Assembly (NCBI GenBank): GCA_963580285.1
Contig: OY757011.1
Location: 205,175,644 to 205,239,643, forward strand
Source of the DNA: Lucinisca nassula
Lineage: Eukaryota > Mollusca > Bivalvia > Lucinida > Lucinidae
Direction: 5' to 3'
Length of the DNA: 64,000 bases
How positions within the stretch are numbered: the first letter of the stretch is position 1; every line of letters starts with the position of its first letter. The position numbers and the translations under genes were made by a program. The notes under the pieces are model-generated. The model saw nothing but the letters and a program-made list of their open reading frames with translations, had not been told where the DNA came from and did no database searches. Of this stretch, positions 33,720-45,268 are shown in pieces.

Positions 33720-34764
33720 AAAAATCTTCTTCTCTGAAACCGCAAGGCCCAGGTCTTTGATATTTAATTTGAAGCGCTATCTAGTGGACCCCTACCAAGA
33801 TTGTTCAAATTATAGTGCTGGGACAAAAATGCCCTCGCCCCAGGGCCCTTTGGTTTTACATGGGCTTATATAGGGAAAATCTTTAAAAATCTTCTTCTCT
33901 GAAACTGCAAGGCCCAGGTCTTTGATATTTGGTATGAAGCTTCATCTAGTGGACCCCTACCAAGATTGTTTAAATTATAATGCTGGGGCCAAAACTGCCC
34001 CCGCCCTGGGGCCCTTTGGTTTTACATGGGCTTATATAGGGAAAATCTTTAAAAATCTTCTTCTCTGAAACCGCAAGGCCCAGGTCTTTGATATTTGGTA
34101 TGAAGCTTCATCTAGTGGACCCCTGCCAAGATTGTTTAAATTATAATGCTGGGGCCAAAACTGCCCCCGCCCTGGGGCCCTTTGGTTTTACATGGGCTTA
34201 TATAGGGAAAATATTTAAAAATCTTCTTCTCTGAAACCGCAAGGCCCAGGCCTTTGATATTTGGTCTGAAGCTTCATCTAGTGAACCCATACCAAGATTG
34301 TTCAAATTATAGTGCTGGGGCCAAAAATGCCCCCGCCCCGGGGCCCTTTGGTTTTACATGGGCTTATATAGGGAAGATCTTTAAAAATCTTCTTCTCTGA
34401 AACTGCAAGGCCCAGGTCTTTGATATTTGGTAACAAGCTTCATCTAGTGGACCCCTACCAAGGTTGTTCAAATTATAGTACTAGGGCCAAAATGCCCCCG
34501 CCCCAGGGCCCTTTGGTTTTACATCGGGTTATATAGGGAAAATCTTTAAAAATCTTCTCTGAAACTGCAAGGCCCAGGTCTTTGCTATTCGGTATGAAGC
34601 TTCATCTAGTGGACCCCTACCAAGATTGTTCAAATTATAGTGCTGGGGCCAAAAATGCCTCCGCCCCGGGGCCCTTTGATTTTACATAGGCTTATATCGG
34701 GAAAATCTTTAAAAATCTTCTTCTCTGAAACTGCAAGGCCCATGTCTTTGATATATAGTATGAA
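33720..34764 (+). repeat. 165-bp satellite array, second block
   Basis: About six ordinary monomers leading into the higher-order array that follows. Same anchors as the first block. Confidence 0.8.
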
Positions 34765-37700
34765 GCTTCATCTTGTGGACCTCTATCAAGATTATTCAAA
34801 TTATAGCCCTGGGCCAAAAATGCCCCAGCTCCGGGGCCCTTTAGTTTTACATAGACTTATTTAGGGGAAATCTTGAAAAATCTTCTTCTCTGAAACCACA
34901 AGGCTTTGGTCTTTGATATTTGGTATGAAGCTTCAGCTAGTGGACCTCTACCAAGATTTTTCAAATAATAGCCCTACGACCAAAATTTCCCTTGCCTCGT
35001 GGCCCTTGGTTTTACATAGACTTATACAGGGAAAATCTTTAAAAATCTTCTTCTATGAAACCACATGGCCTAGGTCTTTGATATTTGGTGTGAAATTTCA
35101 TCTAGTGGACCTCTATCAAGATTGTTCAAATTATAGCCCTGGGGCCAAAAATGCCCCCGCCCCGAGACCCTTTGGTTTTACATAGGCTTATATAGGGAAA
35201 TCTTTAAGAACCTTCTTCTCTGAAACTGCAAGGCCCATGTCTTTGATATTTGGTATGGAGCTTTATCTAGTGGACCTCTACCAAGATTGTTCAAATTATA
35301 GCCCTTGGACCACAAATGCCCCCGCCCCGGGGCCCTTTGGTTTTACATAGACTTATTATATAGAGATAATCTTTGAAAATCTTCTTCTCTGAAACAGCCA
35401 GGCCCAGATCTTTGATATTTGCTGTGAAGCTTCATCTAGTGGACCTCTATCAAGATTGTTTAAATTATAGCCCTGAGGCCTAAAATGCCCCCGCCCCGGG
35501 GCTATTTGGTTTTACATAGGCTGATGTAGTGCTGGGGACAAAAATCCCCCTGCCCCGGGGCCCTTTGGTTTTACATAGGCTTATATAGGGAAAATCATTT
35601 TAACAAAATCTTCTCTGAAACCGCAAGGCCAAGGTCTTTGATATTTGGTGTGTAGCTTCATCTTGTGGACCTCTATCAAGATTATTCAAATTATAGCCCT
35701 GGGCCAAAAATGCCCCAGCTCCGGGGCCCTTTAGTTTTACATTGACTTATTTAGGGGAAATCTTGAAAAATCTTCTTCTCTGAAACCACAAGGCCTTGGT
35801 CTTTGATATTTGGTATGAAGCTTCAGCTAGTGGACCTCTACCGAGATTTTTCAAATAATAGCCCTACGACCAAAATTTCCCTTGCCTCGTGGCCCTTGGT
35901 TTTACATAGACTTATACAGGGAAAATCTTTAAAAATCTTCTTCTATGAAACCACATGGCCTAGGTCTTTGATATTTGGTGTGAAATTTCATCTAGTGGAC
36001 CTCTATCAAGATTGTTCAAATTATAGCCCTGGGGCCAAAAATGCCCCCGCCCCGAGACCCTTTGGTTTTACATAGGCTTATATAGGGAAATCTTTAAGAA
36101 CCTTCTTCTCTGAAACTGCAAGGCCCATGTCTTTGATATTTGGTATGGAGCTTTATCTAGTGGACCTCTACCAAGATTGTTCAAATTATAGCCCTTGGAC
36201 CACAAATGCCCCCGCCCCGGGGCCCTTTGGTTTTACATAGACTTATTATATAGAGATAATCTTTGAAAATCTTCTTCTCTGAAACAGCCAGGCCCAGATC
36301 TTTGATATTTGCTGTGAAGCTTCATCTAGTGGACCTCTATCAAGATTGTTTAAATTATAGCCCTGAGGCCTAAAATGCCCCCGCCCCGGGGCTATTTGGT
36401 TTTACATAGGCTGATGTAGTGCTGGGGACAAAAATCCCCCTGCCCCGGGGCCCTTTGGTTTTACATAGGCTTATATAGGGAAAATCATTTTAACAAAATC
36501 TTCTCTGAAACCGCAAGGCCAAGGTCTTTGATATTTGGTGTGTAGCTTCATCTTGTGGACCTCTATCAAGATTATTCAAATTATAGCCCTGGGCCAAAAA
36601 TGCCCCAGCTCCGGGGCCCTTTAGTTTTACATTGACTTATTTAGGGGAAATCTTGAAAAATCTTCTTCTCTGAAACCACAAGGCCTTGGTCTTTGATATT
36701 TGGTATGAAGCTTCAGCTAGTGGACCTCTACCGAGATTTTTCAAATAATAGCCCTACGACCAAAATTTCCCTTGCCTCGTGGCCCTTGGTTTTACATAGA
36801 CTTATACAGGGAAAATCTTTAAAAATCTTCTTCTATGAAACCACATGGCCTAGGTCTTTGATATTTGGTGTGAAATTTCATCTAGTGGACCTCTATCAAG
36901 ATTGTTCAAATTATAGCCCTGGGGCCAAAAATGCCCCCGCCCCGAGACCCTTTGGTTTTACATAGGCTTATATAGGGAAATCTTTAAGAACCTTCTTCTC
37001 TGAAACTGCAAGGCCCATGTCTTTGATATTTGGTATGGAGCTTTATCTAGTGGACCACTACCAAGATTGTTCAAATTATAGCCCTTGGACCACAAATGCC
37101 CCCGCCCCGGGGCCCTTTGGTTTTACATAGACTTATTATATAGAGATAATCTTTAAAAATCTTCTTCTCTGAAACAGCCAGGCCCAGATCTTTGATATTT
37201 GCTGTGAAGCTTCATCTAGTGGACCTCTATCAAGATTGTTTAAATTATAGCCCTGAGGCCTAAAATGCCCCCGCCCCGGGGCTATTTGGTTTTACATAGG
37301 CTGATGTAGTGCTGGGGACAAAAATCCCCCTGCCCCGGGGCCCTTTGGTTTTACATAGGCTTATATAGGGAAAATCATTTTAACAAAATCTTCTCTGAAA
37401 CCGCAAGGCCAAGGTCTTTGATATTTGGTGTGTAGCTTCATCTTGTGGACCTCTATCAAGATTATTCAAATTATAGCCCTGGGCCAAAAATGCCCCAGCT
37501 CCGGGGCCCTTTAGTTTTACATAGACTTATTTAGGGGAAATCTTGAAAAATCTTCTTCTCTGAAACCACAAGGCCTTGGTCTTTGATATTTGGTATGAAG
37601 CTTCAGCTAGTGGACCTCTACCGAGATTTTTCAAATAATAGCCCTACGACCAAAATTTCCCTTGCCTCGTGGCCCTTGGTTTTACATAGACTTATACAGG

Positions 37701-38325
37701 GAAAATCTTTAAAAATCTTCTTCTATGAGACCACATGGCCTAGGTCTTTGATATTTGGTGTGAAATTTCATCTAGTGGACCTCTATCAAGATTGTTCAAA
37801 TTATAGCCCTGGGGCCAAAAATGCCCCCGCCCCGAGACCCTTTGGTTTTACATAGGCTTATATAGGGAAATCTTTAAGAACCTTCTTCTCTGAAACTGCA
37901 AGGCCCATGTCTTTGATATTTGGTATGGAGCTTTATCTAGTGGACCTCTACCAAGATTGTTCAAATTATAGCCCTTGGACCACAAATGCCCCCGCCCCGG
38001 GGCCCTTTGGTTTTACATAGACTTATTATATAGAGATAATCTTTGAAAATCTTCTTCTCTGAAACAGCCAGGCCCAGATCTTTGATATTTGCTGTGAAGC
38101 TTCATCTAGTGGACCTCTATCAAGATTGTTTAAATTATAGCCCTGAGGCCTAAAATGCCCCCGCCCCGGGGCTATTTGGTTTTACATAGGCTGATGTAGT
38201 GCTGGGGACAAAAATCCCCCTGCCCCGGGGCCCTTTGGTTTTACATAGGCTTATATAGGGAAAATCATTTTAACAAAATCTTCTCTGAAACCGCAAGGCC
38301 AAGGTCTTTGATATTTGGTGTGTAG
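34765..38325 (+). repeat. 890-bp higher-order repeat, four copies
   Basis: CTTCATCTTGTGGACCTCTA starts at 34765, 35655, 36545 and 37435, exactly 890 bp apart, and a related phrase follows at 38325. Each unit holds five to six diverged 165-bp monomers including a shortened one (GGGGCTATTTGGTTTTACAT then GCTGATGTAGTGCTGGGG). The four units are almost identical, with a few substitutions such as CCAAGATTTTT to CCGAGATTTTT after copy 1. Confidence 0.9.
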
Positions 38326-38569
38326 CTTCATCTAGTGGACCTTTGCAAAGATTGTTCAAATTATAGCCTTTGTTGATATTTGGAATGAAGCTTCACCTTT
38401 TTAGACCTCCCTCAACATTATGCACATTATAACCCTGGGGTCAATAATGGCCCTCCCCAGGGCCCGCTTGTTACTCTATGGATCAGGTGAGCTATCCAGG
38501 GCCATCATGGCCCTCTTGTTTTTTTTTGGCAGGGGTATACATTATTTCCTTACTTCTGCTCCACACACA

Positions 38570-38775
38570 TGAGTACTGGTAAACTGCTTAGAATGTTTAA
38601 GCCTGCCCAGGCAAAGTTGTGTGATTCAGCCCGTCCATGCATATAAACCCTATTGGTTTCATTGTTTGACAGGGAATCAGATGGAATTACATCTCCATGT
38701 CGGGTAAAAGTCGCACAAAATTGGAAGCAACGTCTCTAAAATGACATAGTTTTGACGGGGACGTTAACCTAAATC
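38570..38775 (+). mobile_element. SINE-1, partial
   Basis: GAGTACTGGTAAACTGCTTA, CCTGCCCAGGCAAAG, CACAAAATTGGAAGCAACGT and GACGGGGACGTTAACCT. Head and tail are missing. Confidence 0.65.
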
Positions 38776-38925
38776 CCGTTATGGCTCTTGAACTGGCTCT
38801 TTAATCAAATTCTCAGTGCCCCTGTCTTGAACAAATTTATAATGTCTCAGACAGAGGCATTGAAGTTTACAGTCAGCCCTCTTTATACCAACATTCATTA
38901 TAGTGACAAAACTCGTTATAGAGAA

Positions 38926-39047
38926 CCTTACATGAGTGCTCATGTATTATTGAGTTTATTAAACGAGTTGAGGAAAAGGAAAATCCCTTTTCCTCAACTC
39001 GTTTAATAAATTCAATAATATGTGAGCACTAATGCAAGATTCTATTT
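38926..39047 (-). repeat. P9 repeat, left part, split by the LINE
   Basis: The palindrome CTTACATGAGTGCTCATG ... TTTATTAAACGAGTTGAGGA and return, ending GCAAGATTCTATTT. The remainder continues at 42312. Reverse orientation relative to the 21079 copy. Confidence 0.8.
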
Positions 39048-42000
39048 CATCATCATCATCAACGGATTTTTGATTAACGTGCAGGTACAGGGGCAACGTC
39101 CACATAAGTGGGCCCCCTTCCAGGTGGCTGGCTTGCTGCACGCATGGCAGATCTTACACCAGATCTCCAGGCTTGTCTATCATGAGGATCGATTGCAGAG
39201 AGCTTCCATTCTCTGCAATCTCTTTCTGTTAGCTGCTTCCAGATCATCTTGGGCCTTCCTGGCCCCCGCTTTCCACTTACCTGTATGTCACAGGCAGTCT
39301 TGACTGCACCGTTGGAGCGTTCCACATGTCCATACCAGCGGAGTCTTCTCTCTTTCAGGATGAGGTCCAGGTCCTCAATGCCAAGACGCTCAAGTAACTC
39401 ACTGGACCTGATGGTGACAATGTCCTGTGGCTTGACATTGCAGATCTGTCTGATCATTGCCCTGTCATTTCGCTGTAGACGTTGGAGGTTTGGCTTTGTC
39501 AATGGCCATGTCTCACTGGCATGGAGCATTGCGCTCCGCACACAAGAGCTATACACACGGCCACGTGTCTTGAACGAGAGGTGACGGGAAGAGAGAACTG
39601 GTAGCAACTCCTTGAATTTCTTCCAGGCTGTTTTCACACGTGATGTAGTTGAAAGGTCGCAACCACCCGCTGCAGACAGCATATCACCTAGGTAGCAGAA
39701 GGAAGCTACAACCTCCAGCTTGTCGGATCCGACTTGGACTTCCCTCTGTGGTCTGCCATCTAAGGGGCGTGCAGTTCCTTGGCACCGTGTACACCTGTAA
39801 TCAGGGTCCTCTATCAAGCGTTTGAGCCCACTGCATTTCTTGTGCACCCAGAACTTGCAGCCATTACAAAAGATACTGTTGCTGCCCACTCCAGTGCGAC
39901 ATACAGCGCATGGGAACTGGCCTGTACTCTGCAAGAGGTCCAGACCTGTACCACAGATCATGATCTTTGTCTTTCCTGCATTCACTCTCAGCCCTTTCGC
40001 CTCCATTGCGTCTTTCCAAGTTAAGAGCCTCCTGACACATTCCTCAAGGGATTCAGCTATGATGACATCAGCATACAGGTCCTCCCAGGGGACTCCAGAG
40101 CGGAACTCGCATGACAAGGCTTCAAGCACAATGATGAAAAGCAGTGGGCTGAGAACAGAGCCTTGATGAACACCCACCTTCACCTCGAATTCTTCACTGT
40201 AACCATCACCAACGCGGACACGGCTCCGAGCATTAGCGTACATCCCTTGGACCAGTTTCACAATCCACTCATCCACTCCAAGTTTTCTTAGTGCCCACCA
40301 GATGACTTTCCGAGGCACTCGATCAAATGCCTTCTCCAGGTCTACAAAAGCCATGTAGAGTCTCCTGTCGGCCGCCAGATACTTCTCTTGCAGCTGTTGG
40401 ACAACAAAAATTGCATCTGTTGTGCCTCTTCCTGGGACGAAGCCAAACTGGGAATCGTCGATGGACACCAACTGCCTAATGAGGCCATCCACAATCCTCT
40501 CCAGGACTTTCATGACCTGTTCTGTCAGCTTGAGACCACGGTAGTTGCCCCGTTCCAGTGCATCGCCCTTGCCCTTGTAGAGACAGACAATGAAACTCTG
40601 TTCCCAGTCAGAGGGTACCTTACCATCACGGATGATTGCAGATGCAAGGTCGCGGATCATCGAGGCTCCCGCATTACCTGCAGCTCTTATCATCTCCACC
40701 ACTATGCCAGAGGGCCCCGGTGCTTTGCCAGTCTTCATCTGAGAGATAGCCTTCTTAACCATATCAATAGTGATTGGGATGGGTGGCCCTTCCACTGGTG
40801 GTTCATCAGACAGGTGGTCTGGGTCCCAGTCGAACTCAACATTGAGTAGCCTTTGGTAGTGTTCTAACCAGGCCCTCTGCTTTGAGTCTTCACTCATTGA
40901 CATCTCCCCTGCATCGTTCTTTACTGGTTTGTCACCTACAACATCGGCATTCTCTCTCCTCATCTGGTTAGCAAGGCGGTATACTTCTGAGGACTTAGGG
41001 TCAATATTCTTGTAGATCTCCTTCTCAGCTTCTTGGCGAGCATGGTGCACAGCACGTCTGGCTATGCGTTTGGCCGCAAGATATGATGCACGGGTGCCCT
41101 TACCAGTCTTCCAAGCTTTAAAGGCTTGCCGCTTGGCTGCAATGACCTTATTAACATCCTCATTCCACCACCAGGTTTCGCGACGCCAGCGGTGGGGCCG
41201 AGTTGTGCCACACACCTCTTCAGTTGTCTTGAGCAGACCGGTCTTGATGCCGTTCCATATATCCTCAGTGGTAGCATCTGCTACACCTGCCGAAGCACTC
41301 ACATGCTGGCTGAAAACCTCCTGGAAATGATTTCTTGTCTGAGATTCTTTCAGCTTCCAAACTTTTAGTCTGGGGGTGAACTTGCGCTTGGGTTTTGGTG
41401 GCACATCAATCCTCATGTTGCATATGAGTAGCTGATGTTGCAGGGCTACTTCCTCTCCAGGGATCACTTTCACATCTGTGACAAGTTTGCGCATTGTCCT
41501 GCGGTAAAGGATGAAATCTATCTGCGTCGCTGCGCTTCCTGACTTGTATGTGATAAGATGACTGTCACGTTTCTTGAAACATGTGTTTCCAAGTAGCAGG
41601 TCAAATGCCAGGGCATACTCTAGAATCCTCTCACCCTCAACATCTGGTTCAGGTCTACCATACCCGATCCCACCATGCACTTCCTTGTATCCAGTGCCTG
41701 CACGGCCTACGTGGCCATTCCAATCTCCGCATGGGATCAGGAGTTCGGATCCTGGGATCCTGGCAGTCACAGCACGCAGTTGGTCAAAGAACAGGTCCTT
41801 GACTTCAGCACTTAAACCACTCTGTGGGGCATACACAGACAGAAGGGTAACCACGCACTGGCCGACTACAAGCTTTACCACGATGATTCTGTCCGAGACC
41901 CTTTGCACTTCAAAAACTTTCTCTATCCACTCTTCTGCCACAAACACTCCTACACCAGCAGTGCCTTTATCGTTTCCAGACCAGTAGAGCTTATACTTGG

Positions 42001-42311
42001 TGTCCTTGCCCTTGATTGTGCGGCAGTTTCCACCACGGTATCTGGTCTCCTGGACACAACAGACATCCACTTTCCTGCGGGATAGTGTTTCCACTACCTC
42101 GCAAACTTCATCTCAGGGTGTTGACATTGAGTGTTCCCACCCTGAATTTCCTCAGGCGCTTGCTTGATTCGCCACAATGGCCCGACCCTGCCTCCCACAC
42201 CTGAGAGGAGGCCAAGCCGGAGACGTCACCAACAGAGCTTTGATGTCTGTTGGCACCGCCTAACCTTGATTCTGAATTTGTAGCTGCCATGATATGTTTA
42301 TGCTGCCATTA
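39048..42311 (-). mobile_element. LINE-type non-LTR retrotransposon, near full length, inserted in P9
   Basis: A 3264-bp insertion on the minus strand. Its 3' end is a (GATG)-like run (CATCATCATCATC on the + strand at 39048-39060) and its 5' end lies about 20 bp before the first ATG. It interrupts a P9 repeat whose unbroken form is known from 21079, and TATTT is duplicated at 39043-39047 and 42312-42316. A single open frame encodes endonuclease plus reverse transcriptase. About 3.2 kb with one ORF and a short tandem 3' tail recalls RTE-like elements, but the clade is not assigned here. Confidence 0.88.
39074..42290 (-). pseudogene. LINE endonuclease-reverse transcriptase ORF, inactivated
   Basis: A 60-codon start (42290 down to 42108) ends at TGA after LNVNTLR. 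The main frame resumes one base out of register near 42109 and runs about 1006 codons to 39074. Numbered from 42094: residues 1-225 are an APE-type endonuclease (QETR 15-18, YAP 88-90, GDWNGHVG 123-130, QIDF 191-194, H220). Reverse transcriptase follows with FVDLEKAFDRVP at 583-594 and HQGSVLSPLLF at 643-653. The catalytic box reads YADV at 674-677 (40064-40075), so the second Asp of the usual pair is absent, consistent with a 6-bp in-frame deletion. A PHD-like C4HC3 zinc motif begins at residue 729 (CAVC). The C-terminal part includes ERRLRWYGHVER. Antisense to sdk. Two lesions but otherwise open, so a fairly recent insertion. Confidence 0.88.
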
Positions 42312-42524
42312 TATTTATCATATGACATTTGAAACGCATTTTATTTGCGATTTGTTTACAAAAATGTCAATATTTCAACATTGTCGACGTGACGTGGTTA
42401 AGGACGTTGTGCATGTAACGTTACAGAGCGTAGCTAACTAATTTGCATATTTAATCCACTAGTGGATTATCGAATTTATTACATGGCGTTATTACATTCT
42501 CAGACGCGATGTCATATGATAAAA
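42312..42524 (-). repeat. P9 repeat, right part
   Basis: TATTTATCATATGACATTTG, TGTAACGTTACAGAGC, CCACTAGTGGATTATCGAAT, ACATGGCGTTATTACATTCT and GATGTCATATGATAAAAAAT complete the copy begun at 38926. Confidence 0.8.
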
Positions 42525-42653
42525 AATTATAATTTCAAGGAAACAAATCCTAAGCTGAAGGCTTAGCCTCGATTCCAGTTGCGTTCCCTTGGGTTGGTTG
42601 CTTAAATTGAATCCATAGTCATGAAAGATCCTTGTTTTCTAATACTCCAAGAT

Positions 42654-42728
42654 ACAAATGTTATAGATATTTGTTAGAATCGCCTCACTGAGGCAATTCT
42701 AACAAAAGTCTACAACATTATTTTCTTG
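42654..42728. repeat. P7 short palindromic MITE
   Basis: TTGTTAGAATCGCCTCACTG and AGGCAATTCTAACAAAAG form the inverted pair. 42729-42980 up to exon 11 shows nothing recognisable. Confidence 0.65.
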
Positions 42729-42980
42729 GAGAGTAATGAAGGAGGAAAGGCCCGTTATTACCTATTATACTCCTAACTGGGTTTCTTTATAAGGGCAGAT
42801 TCTTTATAATAGCAATATATCAGGGCACGAATAGTGTCATTGTAACAATGATTATCTGTACTTGAATGATGCTTGAGCACCAAAACTATACATGTATATA
42901 TGTATATTTGGTAAAGAAATCAGTATGAGTAAACACAACATACCCTTATTTTATATTTTAAAATTTCTTTTGTATTTCAG

Positions 42981-43141
42981 AGTTACCAGGTGCACCACTG
43001 AGTCTTGGAGTATCTAACATCAATGCCACATCAGTTCTGCTACAGTTTATTCCAGGGTTTGATGGGAAGACGTCAATTACGCTTTGGATTGTGGAGGCAC
43101 TAGAAACAGAGGAATCCTCCCACTATGTAGAAATATATCGG
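42981..43141 (+). CDS. sdk: sdk exon 11 of window: first half of FNIII 5
   Basis: Acceptor TTGTATTTCAG, donor GTGAGA. Phase 1 in, phase 0 out. It reads [20 protein letters not shown], then [20 protein letters not shown]. The F-x-P-G-F/Y-D-G-K-T-S-I segment, in place of the usual W-x-P-P, is a recognised Sidekick signature and is the best single family assignment in the window. A P3 repeat starts 26 bp past the donor. Confidence 0.92.
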
Positions 43142-43167
43142 GTGAGAATCTTATTGTTGATATTCTT

Positions 43168-43627
43168 TAACCCATTTTGTACCAGGAACCCCAAAACGGG
43201 TAGCCGGGCAAACAGTGCAGGCCCAGATCAGACACCGCAGAACACAGCAGCTGATCAGGGCCCACATGTTTGCAAAATTTTCAGCCAATTTCCAAATAGT
43301 TTTTGAAGAAAAAACACCCTGACACCCCTGACTTTTAAAATGGACTCCTGGGGCCAGTTGTTCAAGTATCGTTAGCTTAACGAGCTCGTTAGTGCTCATA
43401 TTGTTAACTGTTCTAGCAAGTAAAATATCTAAAATTTGGTTATTTTTGCTGAAAAAATGAGAGCAGCTTTTGCATTTGCAAAAGCTGCTCACATTTTTTC
43501 AGCAAAAATATTTTTACTTTCAACTTATTGAATGATCGATGTGTTAACTAACGATGTCGTTAGTTTTGAACAACTGGCCCCTGGTGTATATAAGGAGGAA
43601 GATTCCACTCGGTACAAAAAGGGTTAA
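43168..43627 (-). repeat. P3 MITE, split by a P4 element
   Basis: The left part TTAACCCATTTTGTACCAGG ... core ... AAAATGGACTCCTG joins in other copies to TATATAAGGAGGAAGATTCC, here found at 43585. The P4 element between them fills the gap. Starts 26 bp after the exon 11 donor. Confidence 0.75.
43348..43574. repeat. P4 palindromic MITE, complete, nested in P3
   Basis: Ends CTGGGGCCAGTTGTTCAA and GAACAACTGGCCCCTGG are inverted repeats. The middle is a long palindrome: AGCAGCTTTTGCATTTGC is answered by GCAAAAGCTGCTCACATT. Confidence 0.75.
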
Positions 43628-43821
43628 GTAAGGCAGGCAGTGAGGACATTCATCATACTTTGTTTTGTTTGGTGAGTGTAGTCATTATCTTTGGACAACA
43701 AACAAGTGGTTTTACATTGACGTAATGTCTATCAGTACACGCAAACACACTTTGGGTCAGAAATCTTATATGTAGGCAGTAAAAATGTTTGAAAATTACG
43801 CACATTTACTTATCAACCAGG

Positions 43822-43908
43822 GCCACGGCCCAGTTGTTTAAAATTAACACTGTTCTCAGTTAATATACTGTTAAAGCTTTGATCATTTAATATGGTAAAT
43901 GTTTTGCA
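43822..43908. repeat. P4 half-copy
   Basis: GGCCCAGTTGTTTAAAATTA, GTTAATATACTGTTAAAGCT and TGATCATTTAATATGG match one arm. Confidence 0.55.
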
Positions 43909-43956
43909 GAAAGATTGTGAGTAGCTCTTCATATTTTTCAACAAAACTACCAGATT

Positions 43957-44168
43957 TAACCCTTGTCCTGCTGAGCCCGGATATGTCTTATCTTTCAAAC
44001 AATGTAGATCCAGATCAGATGGCTTCTGAAGAAGCCATCTGATCAGGATCTTCATTGTTTGTCATTCAATTTGTGAATGTGTTGCAATAATTTGCATCAA
44101 GTAATCTGATTGGTTGATAATCAGTAGTGGGTGTGGCATATTTGAATATTCAGCAGGACAAGGGTTAA
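43957..44168 (+). repeat. P2 MITE
   Basis: TTAACCCTTGTCCTGCTGAG to CAGCAGGACAAGGGTTAA, with the standard core hairpin. Confidence 0.8.
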
Positions 44169-44328
44169 CAACTTGTCCACTTATGTGTTTGCTAAGCTGA
44201 TGATGTTTTGAATTACTTGGCCTATGTTTCAAAGCAATTTCAGCATAATGATTTTCAACCTATACTGTGTAGGACATGTTAAACATTCTAGTGATTATGA
44301 TACCTGATACGATAGAACATGAAAATTC

Positions 44329-44465
44329 CTATATTCAGCCCACCTTTGGGACTTCAAGACCACTTTTGAGTAGTACCAGAGGTGGTCTCTTACTAGAAGT
44401 CAAAGAAAGAATAACAGAATTAGCATTAACTTCAGTCAGTCTTAATAGTAGAATTTTGCTGTATT
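44329..44465. repeat. P1 MITE, shortened
   Basis: CCACCTTTGGGACTTCAAGA, CCACTTTTGAGTAGTACCAG and AGTAGAATTTTGCTGTATTT are diverged P1 parts. Confidence 0.55.
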
Positions 44466-44490
44466 TTGCTCTATTAAATACAGTTTTTAT

Positions 44491-45159
44491 TATGCCCCCG
44501 CCATTCGATGAATGGTGGAAAGGGCATATAGCGTTGCCCCTGTCCGTTTGTCTGTGGGTGCATCTGTGCATTCGCAACTAAAACGCAGCCAATAACTTTC
44601 TTATTTCTTGATGGATTTTAAAATTACTTGGCAGAAATGTTAACCATCATGAGACTGCATCTGCGTGTCACGTGCAAAACCTAGGTACGTACCTCCAAGG
44701 TCAAGGTCATACTTAGAGGTCAAAGGTCAAAAAAAGGGTCCGAAACTTAAACGCAGTCAATAACTTTCTTATTTCTGGATGGATTGTGAAATTACTTTGA
44801 AGAAATGTTAACCGTCATGAGACGATGTGTCACATGCAAACCCAGGTCCGTACCTCCAAGGTCAAGGTCATACTTAAGAGGTTAAAGTTCAAAAAAATGG
44901 TCCGAAACTTAAACGCAGTCAATAAGTTTCTTATCTCTGGATGGATTTTGAAATTACTTGGCAGAAATGTTGGCCATCATGAGACAATCTGTCTCACACA
45001 AAACCAGGATTCTTACCTCCAAGGTCAAGGTCATACTTAGAAGTCAAATGTGAAAAAAGGGTCCAAAACTTAAACACGGTCAATAACTTTCAATAGATGA
45101 ATACGAACATAGACATATTTTCAGGCGGGGGCAGCCGTGTCCTATGGACGCATTTCTAG
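44491..45159 (+). mobile_element. HEL-D element, complete
   Basis: The 5' end TATGCCCCCGCCATTCGATG with partner GAATGGTGGAAAGGGCATAT is followed by about three 164-bp repeats (CAATAACTTTCTTATTTCTG, GGTCAAGGTCATACTTAGAG). The 3' end is CAGGCGGGGGCAG, inverse to the 5' GCCCCCGCC, then hairpin GTGTCCTATGGACGC and TTTCTAG. Confidence 0.7.
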
Positions 45160-45265
45160 CTATGTGTTCATTAATTAACAGATTTGTTACCTTCAACCAG
45201 CTGCGACCATTAGCTATGTGTTCATTAATTAACAGATTTGTTACCTTCAACCAGCTGCGACCATT
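45158..45265 (+). repeat. 54-bp tandem duplication
   Basis: AGCTATGTGTTCATTAATTA through CCAGCTGCGACCATT is present twice head to tail, at 45158-45211 and 45212-45265, and appears identical. Confidence 0.85.
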
Positions 45266-45268
45266 TAT

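Larger units (their letters stand above)
33522..38518 (+). mobile_element. HEL-A element, 5' end lost, 5 kb
   Basis: It starts at ATTAGGATCACTTTTTGTCT, which corresponds to a point just inside the 5' hairpin of the 28738 copy, then has the same lead sequence, a long satellite and the standard 3' end (CAGGTGAGCTATCC, hairpin GGGCCATCATGGCCC, CTCTTG). It directly follows the previous element. Confidence 0.7.

Noticed and set aside
34913..37855. Four equal 90-residue open frames 890 bp apart
   Set aside because: They are copies of the same satellite stretch in the higher-order repeat. Composition follows the DNA monomer and no coding signal is seen.
40388..40849. 153-residue + strand open frame
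   Set aside because: Antisense shadow of the LINE reverse transcriptase frame.
44276..44581. 101-residue open frame
   Set aside because: It crosses P1 and the 5' end of HEL-D, with no conserved features.
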